Positions 12,108 through 19,589 of a DNA stretch of 64,000 nt are shown here, piece after piece (position 1 is the stretch's first letter; every line of letters begins with the position of its first letter). The position numbers were made by a program, and so were the translations under genes. The notes beneath the pieces are model-generated. The model was given only the letters and a program-made list of their open reading frames with translations. It ran no database searches and had not been told where the DNA came from. The stretch comes from Kribbella jiaozuonensis (GTDB lineage Bacteria > Actinomycetota > Actinomycetes > Propionibacteriales > Kribbellaceae). Location of the stretch: positions 273,287 to 337,286 of the forward strand of contig NZ_SZPZ01000007.1 in NCBI RefSeq assembly GCF_005233875.1. The letters are read 5' to 3'.

Positions 12108-12875
12108 ATGTTCTTGCTGCAGCGAGGGCGTGAGCGGACTACGCCTATTGGGGCTTTACATCGCGGGATCATGCGGTGGGGGCAGGCTGAGCGGACCAGT
12201 TCGCGGTTGGCGATTCAGCGGTGGGTGGACGGCGTGGCGTACGTCGACGTGCAGGCGCGGACATACGCGGAGTACTGGAACCGGCAGAACTCGGCCGCAC
12301 TGTCGGCCGACGGACCACTCTGGGTCGTGCTGGGTGACTCGACGGCGCAGGGGCTGGGCGCCTCGTCGCCGCTGCACGGGTACGTCGGACAGGTGCTGAA
12401 TGCGCTGCGTCGGAAGGGCACGCCGTGGCGGGTGCTCAACCTGTCGCGGTCCGGCGCGCAGACGCGACATGTCCTCGACGACCAACTGCCACTGCTGGAC
12501 GGACTGGCCCCGGCGCTGGTGACCTGTGGCATCGGCAGCAACGACATCCTCGCTACGCCACCGAAGCGGCTCCGCGACCACCTGCGTCAGGTGATCGACC
12601 GGCTCCCCTCCTCGTCCGTCGTGATGGACCTGACCGTTCCGGACCGGCTCTGGCGAGTAGGTGGAGCAGTCAGCCCGTACGTCGCCGGCATCAACCAGCT
12701 GATCAGCAACTCGGCCACATCCCGCGGACTGCCCGTCGCCGAGGTCTCCCGGTACGCCCGCCCGCCATGGCGCGGCATGCTCGCCCCAGACGCCTTCCAC
12801 CCGAACAACCTGGGTTACCGCCGCCACGCCGACGCCCTGCTCGCCGCACTGCCGGCCGGCGTACTCAAGCCCTGA
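12108..12875 (+). CDS. SGNH/GDSL-type hydrolase
   Basis: An esterase/lipase-like protein of 255 residues. Block I is VVLGDSTAQGLGAS (nucleophile Ser in GDS), block III is CGIGSNDIL (oxyanion Asn), and block V is DAFHPNNLGY with the catalytic Asp-x-x-His. These are all four invariant residues of the SGNH fold. ATG 12108 follows GGGGGGAT, a strong ribosome site; the frame is open back to 11991 but that part is not family-like. A later ATG at 12171 is possible. There is no clear signal peptide, so it may act in the cytoplasm. It converges on the SRPBCC gene with an 11-base overlap. Confidence 0.85.
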   Translation: MFLLQRGRERTTPIGALHRGIMRWGQAERTSSRLAIQRWVDGVAYVDVQARTYAEYWNRQNSAALSADGPLWVVLGDSTAQGLGASSPLHGYVGQVLNALRRKGTPWRVLNLSRSGAQTRHVLDDQLPLLDGLAPALVTCGIGSNDILATPPKRLRDHLRQVIDRLPSSSVVMDLTVPDRLWRVGGAVSPYVAGINQLISNSATSRGLPVAEVSRYARPPWRGMLAPDAFHPNNLGYRRHADALLAALPAGVLKP

Positions 12876-13320
12876 GCAAGCGCTCCAGACGTTCCAAGGT
12901 CCTGGCACTCTCGTGCCGCACCCGGATCGGCACGAGCGCCGCACGGCCCGGTACGCGAATGCCACCGGTGAGGGCCACGCGAGTACCACCGCCCGGCTCG
13001 GCCGCGACCGCCATGCCGATGATCACGAACCGGCTCTGCAACCAGCACCACCCCGGCCGGAACTGCCCCACCAGCCGGGCACGTTGGCCGCGACGGCCCT
13101 TCGCCAGTACGACGACCCGGTCGCCGGAACGCTCGAGCACAGTCGCCGACACGAAGTCGGCCTGGAGCTCGGCGAAGACATCCAGGTCGGCAAGCATCGC
13201 CTTCACCTGATCGGGATCGGCAGGCAGGACGCGCTCAGTCACCGCGGCACCGGGCACGCCCGCGGCGAGGGCGCGGAACCGCTCGACGTCCGTCAGTTCG
13301 ATGGTCGGCCAGTCCGTCAT
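12865..13320 (-). CDS. SRPBCC family protein (polyketide cyclase/START-like)
   Basis: A 151-residue protein with the pattern of the SRPBCC lipid-binding barrel: an N-terminal strand (AAVTERVLPADPDQV), a helix with VKAMLADLDVFAELQ, and alternating strands ending in a long helix (RHESARTLERLERLL). Such proteins bind hydrophobic ligands or act as small cyclases; the ligand here is unknown. The ATG at 13320 overlaps the sigma-factor stop as ATGA, so it is translationally coupled and is the last gene of a four-gene unit starting at padR. Confidence 0.75.
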   Translation of the reverse strand: MTDWPTIELTDVERFRALAAGVPGAAVTERVLPADPDQVKAMLADLDVFAELQADFVSATVLERSGDRVVVLAKGRRGQRARLVGQFRPGWCWLQSRFVIIGMAVAAEPGGGTRVALTGGIRVPGRAALVPIRVRHESARTLERLERLLRA

Positions 13321-13808
13321 GATCTCCACGCCTTCCGAAAGCTCGCCCGCGCCCGGTGCAGCCGCGACTTCGCCGTACCTGCTGGGACATCGAGTACGGC
13401 GGCCGCCGCCTCCTCGCCCATTCCTTCGAGGTCCCGCAGTACCAGGACCGCACGATGCTCCGGCGACAACCGCCGGAGCACATCCCGTACGTCGACCAGC
13501 AGCTGCGGATCGTCAGCCGCAGGCAGCTCCGACAACTCAGCCGGCTCCTGCCGCTGCCCGCGCTGTGCAACCCGAACCGCCTCGCGTACGGCGATCGCGC
13601 GAGCCCAGCCGAACAGCGCGGCCGGATTCTCCAGGCCGCGCAGTCCACGGAAGATCGCGATCAACGCCTCCTGCGCCGCGTCCGGGCCGTCGTTGAGCGC
13701 GATCGGCCCGCAGATCCTCCCGACGTACGGCGTGAGCGCGTCGAGCACGTCGTTCATCGCGACCGTGTCGCCGCGTTGCGCTGCGCGGACGAGTTGCTCG
13801 TCGATCAT
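13317..13808 (-). CDS. ECF-type RNA polymerase sigma factor (163 aa)
   Basis: A short sigma factor with regions 2 and 4 only. Region 2 spans residues ~5-75 (DEQLVRAAQRGDTVAMNDVL ... DAAQEALIAIFRGLRGL) and region 4 ~105-160 (LRRLSPEHRAVLVLRDLEGM, then the helix-turn-helix EEAAAAVLDVPAGTAKSRLHRAR). ATG 13808 overlaps the stop of the DUF3995-hydrolase gene (ATGA), and its own stop overlaps the SRPBCC start. No anti-sigma factor is recognisable in the operon. The membrane-anchored hydrolase upstream or the SRPBCC protein downstream could supply the signal (inference). Confidence 0.88.
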   Translation of the reverse strand: MIDEQLVRAAQRGDTVAMNDVLDALTPYVGRICGPIALNDGPDAAQEALIAIFRGLRGLENPAALFGWARAIAVREAVRVAQRGQRQEPAELSELPAADDPQLLVDVRDVLRRLSPEHRAVLVLRDLEGMGEEAAAAVLDVPAGTAKSRLHRARASFRKAWRS

Positions 13809-15100
13809 CTGACGAAGGCACTCAGCAACGGGGTCACCCGGTCGGCGCAGTCGACGGTGAGCGCGTGTCCACAACCCGGCAAGACCCGGACGGTTGCGTT
13901 CGGCAACAACTCTCCGAAGCGGGCGGCCTGCGCGACCGGCAACACGGTGTCGCGATCGCCCCACAGCACGAGCGTGGGCTGCCGCGTCGACGGGAGTGCT
14001 TTCTCGGTGACGCTCCAGTCGAGGCGGCGCTCGAGGGCGTACATGGATCGCACGTTGTCACGATACGTTCCGGGGACCCACATCGAGTCGATGAGCTGCG
14101 GCGTGACCAGGTTCTGGTGCACGAAGAGGCTGCGGACTGCCGCCTCGACCATGCTGCGGTTCGCCGTCAGCTTGGCGAGTGCCTCGCCGATCAGTGGCTG
14201 TTTGAGGATCTCCCAGCTCCAGACGTCCGACACGTCCAGACCGGACGGGGCCAGCAAGACAAGCTTGCTGACCCTGTCCGGATGCTGTTGTGCATAAGCG
14301 AGTCCCCAGCCGCCGCTCCACGAGTTGCCGCCGAGCACAACGCTCTCGAGCCGCAGCGCGTCAAGGAACTGACCAATCGCGTTGGTCATGCCGTCCAGAT
14401 CGAACGCGAACCGCTCGTCGTGCAGACGAGTCTCACCCTGGCCGGGAAGGTCCACGGCATAGACGGTGTGGTCGTGCGCGAGAGTCGCGAGCTCGGCATC
14501 CCATGCGGAGGCAGGCGATGCGCCAGGTGCGAGAAGCACCACGGGCGAGCCGGTGCCGCGTTGCAGGTAGTGGAAGCGGGCCAGCGGCGTCTCGACGTAC
14601 CGCGAGTCAGCCGACGCGGCCGGATGCGCCTGCTCCGCCGGCTGGTAGACGTAGGCGATCAGAGTAAGCACTGTCACCGCAGCCACTGGGCCGGCGACTA
14701 CGGCTGCCTTCAGCCAGCGCACTCGCAGCAGCCTCACATCGGCAACACACAGCGCGATGCAGGCCGGTGTGTAGACCAGCAGATTGAGCCAATAGAACGC
14801 ACTGTCGGTAAAGATCCACACCAGCCCGAGAGCGGCCCGGGTGGCCAGCCCCGCAGCGAGGCCGGCTACTACGGCACGGCAGAGAGCGGACCGGTCGGAC
14901 CGGAATACCGCGAACGCCAGTAGTAGGTGCAGCGCTGCCAGCGGCAGCACCACCTGTGGAGCGAATGACAGTTCAACACCGAGGACCGCTCGGGAGAGTG
15001 ATCGCTCGTCGGGCGCGGGCCAGGTGGCGCCGGTCGCCCAGTAGATGTGCAGCGCCGCAAGCAGGACATGCACGCCTGCGACGATTCTTCGAGACCCCAT
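13805..15100 (-). CDS. Membrane protein fusing a DUF3995-like domain to an alpha/beta hydrolase
   Basis: A 431-residue protein. Residues 1-150 hold four predicted membrane helices, starting with a segment (VLLAALHIYWATGATW) that resembles DUF3995 small membrane proteins. Residues ~165-431 are an alpha/beta hydrolase: an oxyanion region, then nucleophile Ser in VLGGNSWSGGWG, Asp in LVLWGDRDTVLP and His in LPGCGHALTVD. The nucleophile elbow reads G-N-S-W-S instead of GxSxG, which is unusual but sterically allowed. It overlaps the sigma factor by 4 bases. PadR lies 79 bases upstream and probably controls it. Confidence 0.85.
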   Translation of the reverse strand: MGSRRIVAGVHVLLAALHIYWATGATWPAPDERSLSRAVLGVELSFAPQVVLPLAALHLLLAFAVFRSDRSALCRAVVAGLAAGLATRAALGLVWIFTDSAFYWLNLLVYTPACIALCVADVRLLRVRWLKAAVVAGPVAAVTVLTLIAYVYQPAEQAHPAASADSRYVETPLARFHYLQRGTGSPVVLLAPGASPASAWDAELATLAHDHTVYAVDLPGQGETRLHDERFAFDLDGMTNAIGQFLDALRLESVVLGGNSWSGGWGLAYAQQHPDRVSKLVLLAPSGLDVSDVWSWEILKQPLIGEALAKLTANRSMVEAAVRSLFVHQNLVTPQLIDSMWVPGTYRDNVRSMYALERRLDWSVTEKALPSTRQPTLVLWGDRDTVLPVAQAARFGELLPNATVRVLPGCGHALTVDCADRVTPLLSAFVR

Positions 15101-15162
15101 CCCGACCCCTCCTCAGATGTACCTGACATCTGCGAAGAGGAGTCGTTCGGTCAGGACGTTCC

Positions 15163-15178
15163 CTGCGGTGACGCAGGT
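15163..15178. terminator. Short hairpin between padR and the hydrolase gene
   Basis: CCTGCG-gtga-CGCAGG is a perfect 6-bp stem with a 4-base loop placed one base beyond the padR stop. It has no T-tract. It may attenuate or pause rather than terminate transcription into the downstream operon. Confidence 0.3.
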
Positions 15179-15179
15179 C

Positions 15180-15818
15180 TCAGTCCTCGGGGTCCTGTTC
15201 GGTCTGGATCGGGGCGTCAGCCAGCAGCAGGTAGAGCGAGCGGCGTGCTTCGGCCAGGATCTTGGCAGCCGCGGTGCGCTGCTCTTCGGAGCCGGTGCGG
15301 GCGACCTGCCGGGTGGCTGAGGCCAACTCGTCGAGCAGTCCGCGCAGGTCGGCACCAGGGCTGGTGCTTGCGAACGGAGCGAACGGGTCGACCGATGTCT
15401 CGCGGCGCCCTTCGACATACTCGCGACCGGCGTCGGTCAGTGTGACGAGCTTGCGGCCGGCTTCCGCGGTCACGGTGACCAGGCCCTCGTCCTCGAGTTG
15501 GTTGATGGTCGGGTAGATCGCGCCGGGGCTGGGGGTCCAGCGTCCGTCGCTGCGGTCTGCGATGGCCTGCATCAACTGGTAGCCGTGCATCGGCTCCTCG
15601 GCAAGCAGCATCAGGACGGCCGCTCGGACATCGCCGCGCGGGGCGCGACCACGGCCGGAACCGCGGCGTGAGCCACGCTCCGGTCCCCGGCCACCGCGGC
15701 CCCGGGGGCCACCGCGTCCGCCGTGCATCGGCATGCCTTCTCCCATTCGCGGTCCACCGCGACGGGGGTGATGGTGGCCGCCTCCGCGGCGGCCTCTGAT
15801 CTCGTTGGGGGTGTTCAT
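15180..15818 (-). CDS. PadR family transcriptional regulator
   Basis: A 212-residue regulator. Residues ~1-60 are a Gly/Arg/His-rich disordered tail (repeated RGG, HHH, RGR). The PadR winged helix follows (VRAAVLMLLAEEPMHGYQLM, then SPGAIYPTINQLEDEGLV), and a C-terminal helical dimerisation segment ends the protein. PadR proteins repress efflux or detoxification genes and often themselves. The start is ATG 15818: it follows GGAGGA at good spacing, while an ATG 24 bases upstream lacks one. The ribosome site sits inside an inverted repeat, and a 16-bp palindrome lies just upstream, which suggests autoregulation. Confidence 0.88.
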   Translation of the reverse strand: MNTPNEIRGRRGGGHHHPRRGGPRMGEGMPMHGGRGGPRGRGGRGPERGSRRGSGRGRAPRGDVRAAVLMLLAEEPMHGYQLMQAIADRSDGRWTPSPGAIYPTINQLEDEGLVTVTAEAGRKLVTLTDAGREYVEGRRETSVDPFAPFASTSPGADLRGLLDELASATRQVARTGSEEQRTAAAKILAEARRSLYLLLADAPIQTEQDPED

Positions 15819-15836
15819 AATATCCTCCTCGATATT
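15819..15836. promoter_or_regulatory. Inverted repeat enclosing the padR ribosome-binding site
   Basis: AATATC and GATATT (read on the plus strand) are exact inverse complements around six bases that contain the GGAGGA ribosome site of padR. Protein binding here would block translation initiation or early elongation; pairing in RNA would hide the ribosome site. Confidence 0.5.
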
Positions 15837-15847
15837 GTTCATGACAC

Positions 15848-15863
15848 TAACGATATATCGTTA
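15848..15863. promoter_or_regulatory. Perfect 16-bp palindrome, probable PadR operator
   Basis: TAACGATATATCGTTA is its own reverse complement. It lies 30 bases upstream of the padR start in an AT-rich patch of very GC-rich DNA. It shares the GATAT core with the repeat around the ribosome site, so both are likely bound by the same dimer. That PadR is the binder is inferred from position. Confidence 0.6.
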
Positions 15864-15932
15864 CCGTCTTCTACACAACCCCCTTCCGGAAACTCGGTTG
15901 CGGGCGGCCCCCGCCGTACCGAACGTGGGGAG

Positions 15933-16319
15933 ATGGACACCTTCGAGGAACTGATGGGTGAAGTGCTGTCGACCGCCGAGCGGTTCGGCCACCGCGAGCA
16001 CGTGCGGCTGACCTGGCTCGCCGTACGACGTTGCGGGACGGCCGGCGCGGTCGATCTGGTCAGCAACGGGATCCAGCAGACGGCGCGCTACGCGGGCGCG
16101 CCGCAGAAGTACAACGCCACGGTCAGCCGGGCGTGGGTGGAGCTGACGGCGTACCACATGAACGAGGCGCCGGACGAGAGCTTCGACGAGCTCGTCGGCC
16201 GCAACCCGGGCTTACTGAACAAGCGCCTGCTGACGCACTTCTACGAATCGCGGACGCTGGCATCAGATGAGGCGCGAGTGGGTTGGGTCGAGCCGGACGT
16301 GAGGCCGTTCCCGGTGTGA
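15933..16319 (+). CDS. Small conserved-looking protein of unknown function (128 aa)
   Basis: It begins with MDTFEELMGEVLSTAERFGHREHVRLTWLA: a helical, His/Arg/Trp-containing start that looks like a globular, possibly metal- or ligand-binding protein. It ends in DVRPFPV. ATG 15933 follows GGGGAG. The frame is open upstream to 15723, but that part overlaps padR antisense and is not protein-like. A hairpin terminator follows directly. I do not recognise a family. It is divergent from padR and could be its other target. Confidence 0.65.
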   Translation: MDTFEELMGEVLSTAERFGHREHVRLTWLAVRRCGTAGAVDLVSNGIQQTARYAGAPQKYNATVSRAWVELTAYHMNEAPDESFDELVGRNPGLLNKRLLTHFYESRTLASDEARVGWVEPDVRPFPV

Positions 16320-16329
16320 CACCCCCACA

Positions 16330-16360
16330 ACCGCCACGAGCGAAGCGAGTGGCGGTCTTT
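16330..16360 (+). terminator. Rho-independent terminator after the 128-aa gene
   Basis: ACCGCCAC and GTGGCGGT form an 8-bp stem around GAGCGAAGCGA (the loop can close further through GA mismatches and two GC pairs) and are followed by CTTT. It lies 11 bases after the stop. Confidence 0.6.
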
Positions 16361-16364
16361 ACCT

Positions 16365-16377
16365 TGCCCTTAGGGCA
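16365..16377. promoter_or_regulatory. Dyad upstream of the merR-transglutaminase operon
   Basis: TGCCCT-T-AGGGCA, a perfect 6+1+6 dyad, lies 17 bases upstream of the GTG start in a probable promoter (TTGCCC as -35, GATGAT as -10). MerR proteins bind dyads between -35 and -10, so this is the likely autoregulatory site. Confidence 0.45.
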
Positions 16378-16394
16378 GAGGGTTTGATGATCGT

Positions 16395-17219
16395 GTGTTG
16401 ACGATCAGTGAGTTCGGGAAGCGGGCCGGGCTTTCGCACAAGGCCTTGCGGCTGTACGACGTATCCGGGCTGCTCGCGCCCGCTCAGGTCGATCCGGCCA
16501 ACGGCTACCGCTTCTACGACGAAGCGCAGCTGGAGCGGGCCCGGCGGATCAGCGTGCTGCGGCAGTTGGACATGCCGCTGACCACGATCGCCGAAGTACT
16601 GGCGGGAACCGACGAGGAAGGCTTGATCCGGCTCGACCGCTGGTGGGCCGCCGAGGAGGCGACCACGGAGGCCCGGCGGTCGACGCTGCAGTACCTGCGC
16701 GACCGCCTGTCCCGATCCGGTACGCCGGGACTCGCGCCGCGACCGGTACTGACCCGCGACGTACCGGCGACCAAGATCGCGTCGATCCGTGCCGACACCA
16801 ACCAGCAGCTGCTGGTCGGCGTGATCGTGACGTGCACCGACGAGATCATGTCGTACCTGACCGCGGCCGGCGCGAGCGCGACCACCGGGTCGTGGGTGAT
16901 CTACCACGGCGCGGTGACGCCCGAGGGCGAGGCGACGGTCGAGGTGTGCGTGCCGTTCGACGGTCTCGTGGACCCGAGCGGCCGGATCGCGATCCGGGTC
17001 GAGCCGGCCCACCGGGAGGCGTACTGCACGATCACGATGAACGAGTGCGCGTACCCGCGGATCATGCTCGCCTACGACCTCGTGACGGACTGGGTCCGGG
17101 CCATCGGCGTACCCGAAGCGGGTCCGCCACGTGAGGTGTACCTCCCGGACTGCCAACTGATCCCCCGCGACGAACCGGCCGTCGACATCGCTCTGCCCAT
17201 TCTCGAGAGGAACGCCTGA
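16395..17219 (+). CDS. MerR family regulator with GyrI-like effector domain
   Basis: A 274-residue regulator. Residues 1-70 are the MerR winged helix (LTISEFGKRAGLSHKALRLYD, NGYRFYDEAQL), then a coiled-coil linker. From about 115 there is a GyrI-like/SOUL-type ligand-binding domain, as in the multidrug sensor BmrR. GTG 16395 lies about where transcription should start, so the mRNA may be leaderless. The stop overlaps the transglutaminase start (TGATG), indicating coupling. Typical ligands are hydrophobic cations or toxins; the ligand here is unknown. Confidence 0.88.
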   Translation: MLTISEFGKRAGLSHKALRLYDVSGLLAPAQVDPANGYRFYDEAQLERARRISVLRQLDMPLTTIAEVLAGTDEEGLIRLDRWWAAEEATTEARRSTLQYLRDRLSRSGTPGLAPRPVLTRDVPATKIASIRADTNQQLLVGVIVTCTDEIMSYLTAAGASATTGSWVIYHGAVTPEGEATVEVCVPFDGLVDPSGRIAIRVEPAHREAYCTITMNECAYPRIMLAYDLVTDWVRAIGVPEAGPPREVYLPDCQLIPRDEPAVDIALPILERNA

Positions 17220-18076
17220 TGGACTACACGACCCAGACCCGGTTCAGCGACCCCGGCGACCACGCCGGACTGTTCGACGCGCTGCCGGACGACATCCCCG
17301 GAATCGCCGCGGTGGTTCGCAACCTGCTGATCCATTACCGCGGCGGCGGCATCGAGTTCACCGGTGAACGCCTCGCCGAGATCGACAATCGCTGGGTGTC
17401 GGCGATCCTCGCCACCGACCAGAAGCGCAACGGTACGGCGCTCGCCGTACCGCGGGAGCCCGCCGATCGCGTCGTCGGATGCTGCCGCGACTACACGCTG
17501 ATGTTCGTGTCCGCACTGCGGCACAAGGGGATCCCGGCGCGCAGCCGGATCGGGTTCGCGAACTACTTCACCGATGGATTCAACCCCGACCACGTGGTCG
17601 CGGAGTACTGGAACGGCGACCGCTGGGTGATGATCGACGCACAGCTCGACCCGGCCGAGGACCGTCCGTTCGACGTGCAGGACATGCCGAGCGGGCCGTT
17701 CCGGTCAGCCGCTGAGGTCTGGCTCGGGATCCGCGCCGGCGACCTCGACGCGGACCTCTTCGGTGTCGACCCCGGGATGCCGATCGGCGGCGGGTGGTTC
17801 GTGCGCAACTACGTGCACTACCAACTCGCACACCTGAACGGCGACGAGCTGCTGCTCTGGGACAACTGGGGTGCGATGTCAGACCGGCTCGACGGCGCCG
17901 ACGTCGACCTCACCGACCGGATCGCACGGCTGATGGTTGCCTCTGACAACGGTGACGAGACCGCGACGAAGGAGGTCAACGAGCTCTACCGCACCGACCC
18001 CGAGCTGACCTTCGCCGGACGCTCGTTCATCACCTCGCCGACCGGCGCGCCGTTCGCCTGGATCGACGTCAACTGA
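17219..18076 (+). CDS. Transglutaminase-like domain protein
   Basis: A 285-residue cytoplasmic protein with the transglutaminase/protease-like triad: Cys in VGCCRDYTLMF (about residue 90), His in PDHVVAEYW (about 123) and Asp in WVMIDAQLDP (about 137). The Cys region follows the usual x-G-x-C-x-D pattern. Many actinobacterial proteins of this type are peptidases or amidases of unknown substrate. It is translated from an mRNA shared with the MerR/GyrI regulator and is probably induced by that regulator's ligand (inference). It converges on the hydrolase gene with an 8-base overlap. Confidence 0.82.
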   Translation: MDYTTQTRFSDPGDHAGLFDALPDDIPGIAAVVRNLLIHYRGGGIEFTGERLAEIDNRWVSAILATDQKRNGTALAVPREPADRVVGCCRDYTLMFVSALRHKGIPARSRIGFANYFTDGFNPDHVVAEYWNGDRWVMIDAQLDPAEDRPFDVQDMPSGPFRSAAEVWLGIRAGDLDADLFGVDPGMPIGGGWFVRNYVHYQLAHLNGDELLLWDNWGAMSDRLDGADVDLTDRIARLMVASDNGDETATKEVNELYRTDPELTFAGRSFITSPTGAPFAWIDVN

Positions 18077-18929
18077 CGAGGTCTGCGACCACCTGGTCGA
18101 TGCTGTTCAGCAGGGAGAGGTGGCCTTCGCCCGGCAGGAAGTGGAAGGTGCAGCCCGAGACGTGCGCGGCCAGCCAGTGGCCGTGGTCGGCGGGGACCAT
18201 GCGGTCCTGATCGCCCTGCCAGATCGCCACCGGGGTGGTGATCCGATCCAGTCGGAATCCCCAGTCCTTCACGAACGCCAGATCATCGTCGCGCCAGCCG
18301 GCGATGCTCTCGGCAACAGATCGACGCGACGAGGCCGCGAGCCAGTCCAGGATCGGACCGGTCATCGCGGCCTTGTCGACGTCGGAGACCAGATCGCCGA
18401 ACGCGGCCGCGAGGTCTTCCGGTTCGGCACCGGCCAGCGCGCTCGACATCTCCTCGAGCAACGGCTCGAGCGCGTCGCGTCCCTCGAATGCGGCACCGAA
18501 CTCGGCAAGGTTCTCCTCGCCCATGCCGACCATGAAGTCGAGCCCGTCCACATTGGCCGGTCCAACGCCAGCTACGGAGGCCGCCGCGATGCAACGCTCC
18601 GGGAGCAGGGCCGCGCACGCCAGTGAGTGCGGTCCCCCACCGGACATGCCGATGCTGTAGAAGCGATCGGCGCCGAGCGCGTCGAGCAGGCCGGCGGTGT
18701 CGGCTGCCACATCGGCGATCGACCGCCCAGGGTGCGGGGTCGACGCGCCGTACCCGGCCCGGCTGGGGCTGACCAACCGCAGCCCGTGCCTCTCGGCCGC
18801 CTCCGCGAGTGGCGCGAACCGCACCGCAGCACCCGGGGTGCCGTGATGGAACACGAGCGGTACGCCGTCCGCCGGTCCCTCGATCAAGTACTCCAACTTG
18901 CGGCCATCGGCGAGCTGCACGAACTCCAT
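18069..18929 (-). CDS. Alpha/beta hydrolase
   Basis: A 286-residue hydrolase with the oxyanion motif FHHGTPGAAVRF near residue 30, nucleophile elbow GMSGGGPHSLA near 95, the Asp in WQGDQDRMVP and the His in GEGHLSLL. The fold and length match cofactor-free esterases/haloperoxidase-like hydrolases. The substrate is not predictable. It follows the tetR gene by 17 bases on the same strand and is probably in its operon, which may tie it to the efflux system next door. Confidence 0.85.
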   Translation of the reverse strand: MEFVQLADGRKLEYLIEGPADGVPLVFHHGTPGAAVRFAPLAEAAERHGLRLVSPSRAGYGASTPHPGRSIADVAADTAGLLDALGADRFYSIGMSGGGPHSLACAALLPERCIAAASVAGVGPANVDGLDFMVGMGEENLAEFGAAFEGRDALEPLLEEMSSALAGAEPEDLAAAFGDLVSDVDKAAMTGPILDWLAASSRRSVAESIAGWRDDDLAFVKDWGFRLDRITTPVAIWQGDQDRMVPADHGHWLAAHVSGCTFHFLPGEGHLSLLNSIDQVVADLVS

Positions 18930-18946
18930 GCCGGAAGCGTAGCCCG

Positions 18947-19540
18947 CTACCCGACGCCGTTGCGGAGGCCGTCGAACAACCGGTCCAATCGGGCGCGATG
19001 GTCGGCCGCCACCTCAGCGTCTCCCGCGGTCACCCGGCGGGCAGTCTCGACGAGCACGGTGGTGTAGCCGGCGATGAAGAACGCGGCCAGGAGCTCCGGG
19101 TCGCCGTCGAAGTTCGGGTCGCGATCGAGCTCCTCGGTCAGGACCTGCTGCAACTCGGCCGCGATCTCGCGCGATCGGGCGATCAGCGCGGGCGAGGCCG
19201 CGACGGTCCGGTAGAACGGGACGGACCCGTCCTTGACCCCGGACAGCGCGTGCTCCTCGTCGAGGAGCCGGACGGTTGCCTGCTGCAAGGACGTCAGTAC
19301 GTCGGTGGTGCGGTCGCGTACGGCGGAACGCAGTACCTCGACGGCGTCGTCCGTGCGGTCCAGGAGCAGGTCCTCCTTGCGGGGGAAGTGCTTGAAGACG
19401 GTCACGCTCGAGACACCGGCCTCGCGCGCGACCTCGGCGACCGTGACGCCGTCGAACCCGCGCTCGAGGAACAACTGCGTCGCGACGTCCGAGATCCGGG
19501 CGCGCGTCTGCGGCCCGCCGCGCGCATCGGTTCTAGGCAT
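18947..19540 (-). CDS. TetR family transcriptional repressor
   Basis: A 197-residue regulator. The N-terminal helix-turn-helix (TRARISDVATQLFLERGFDGV, then VAEVAREAGVSSVTVFKHFPRKEDLL) is canonical for TetR/AcrR; the C-terminal two-thirds is the variable ligand-binding and dimer domain. It is divergent from an MFS drug exporter over a 49-bp intergenic region containing a perfect palindrome. By family rule it represses the exporter and itself until a drug-like ligand binds. Confidence 0.9.
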   Translation of the reverse strand: MPRTDARGGPQTRARISDVATQLFLERGFDGVTVAEVAREAGVSSVTVFKHFPRKEDLLLDRTDDAVEVLRSAVRDRTTDVLTSLQQATVRLLDEEHALSGVKDGSVPFYRTVAASPALIARSREIAAELQQVLTEELDRDPNFDGDPELLAAFFIAGYTTVLVETARRVTAGDAEVAADHRARLDRLFDGLRNGVG

Positions 19541-19554
19541 GTGACCTCACTCTC

Positions 19555-19583
19555 TTGTGTCACTAAGCTTAGTGAGTTAACTT
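19555..19583 (+). promoter_or_regulatory. MFS promoter with TetR operator in its spacer
   Basis: TCACTAAGCTTAGTGA (19560-19575) is a perfect 16-bp palindrome. It falls between a -35-like TTGTGT (19555-19560) and a -10-like TAACTT (19578-19583; spacing 17), and a further half-site ACTTAGTG follows at 19580. Repressor binding here would block RNA polymerase. Binding by the adjacent TetR is inferred from position and symmetry. Confidence 0.75.
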
Positions 19584-19589
19584 AGTGGC

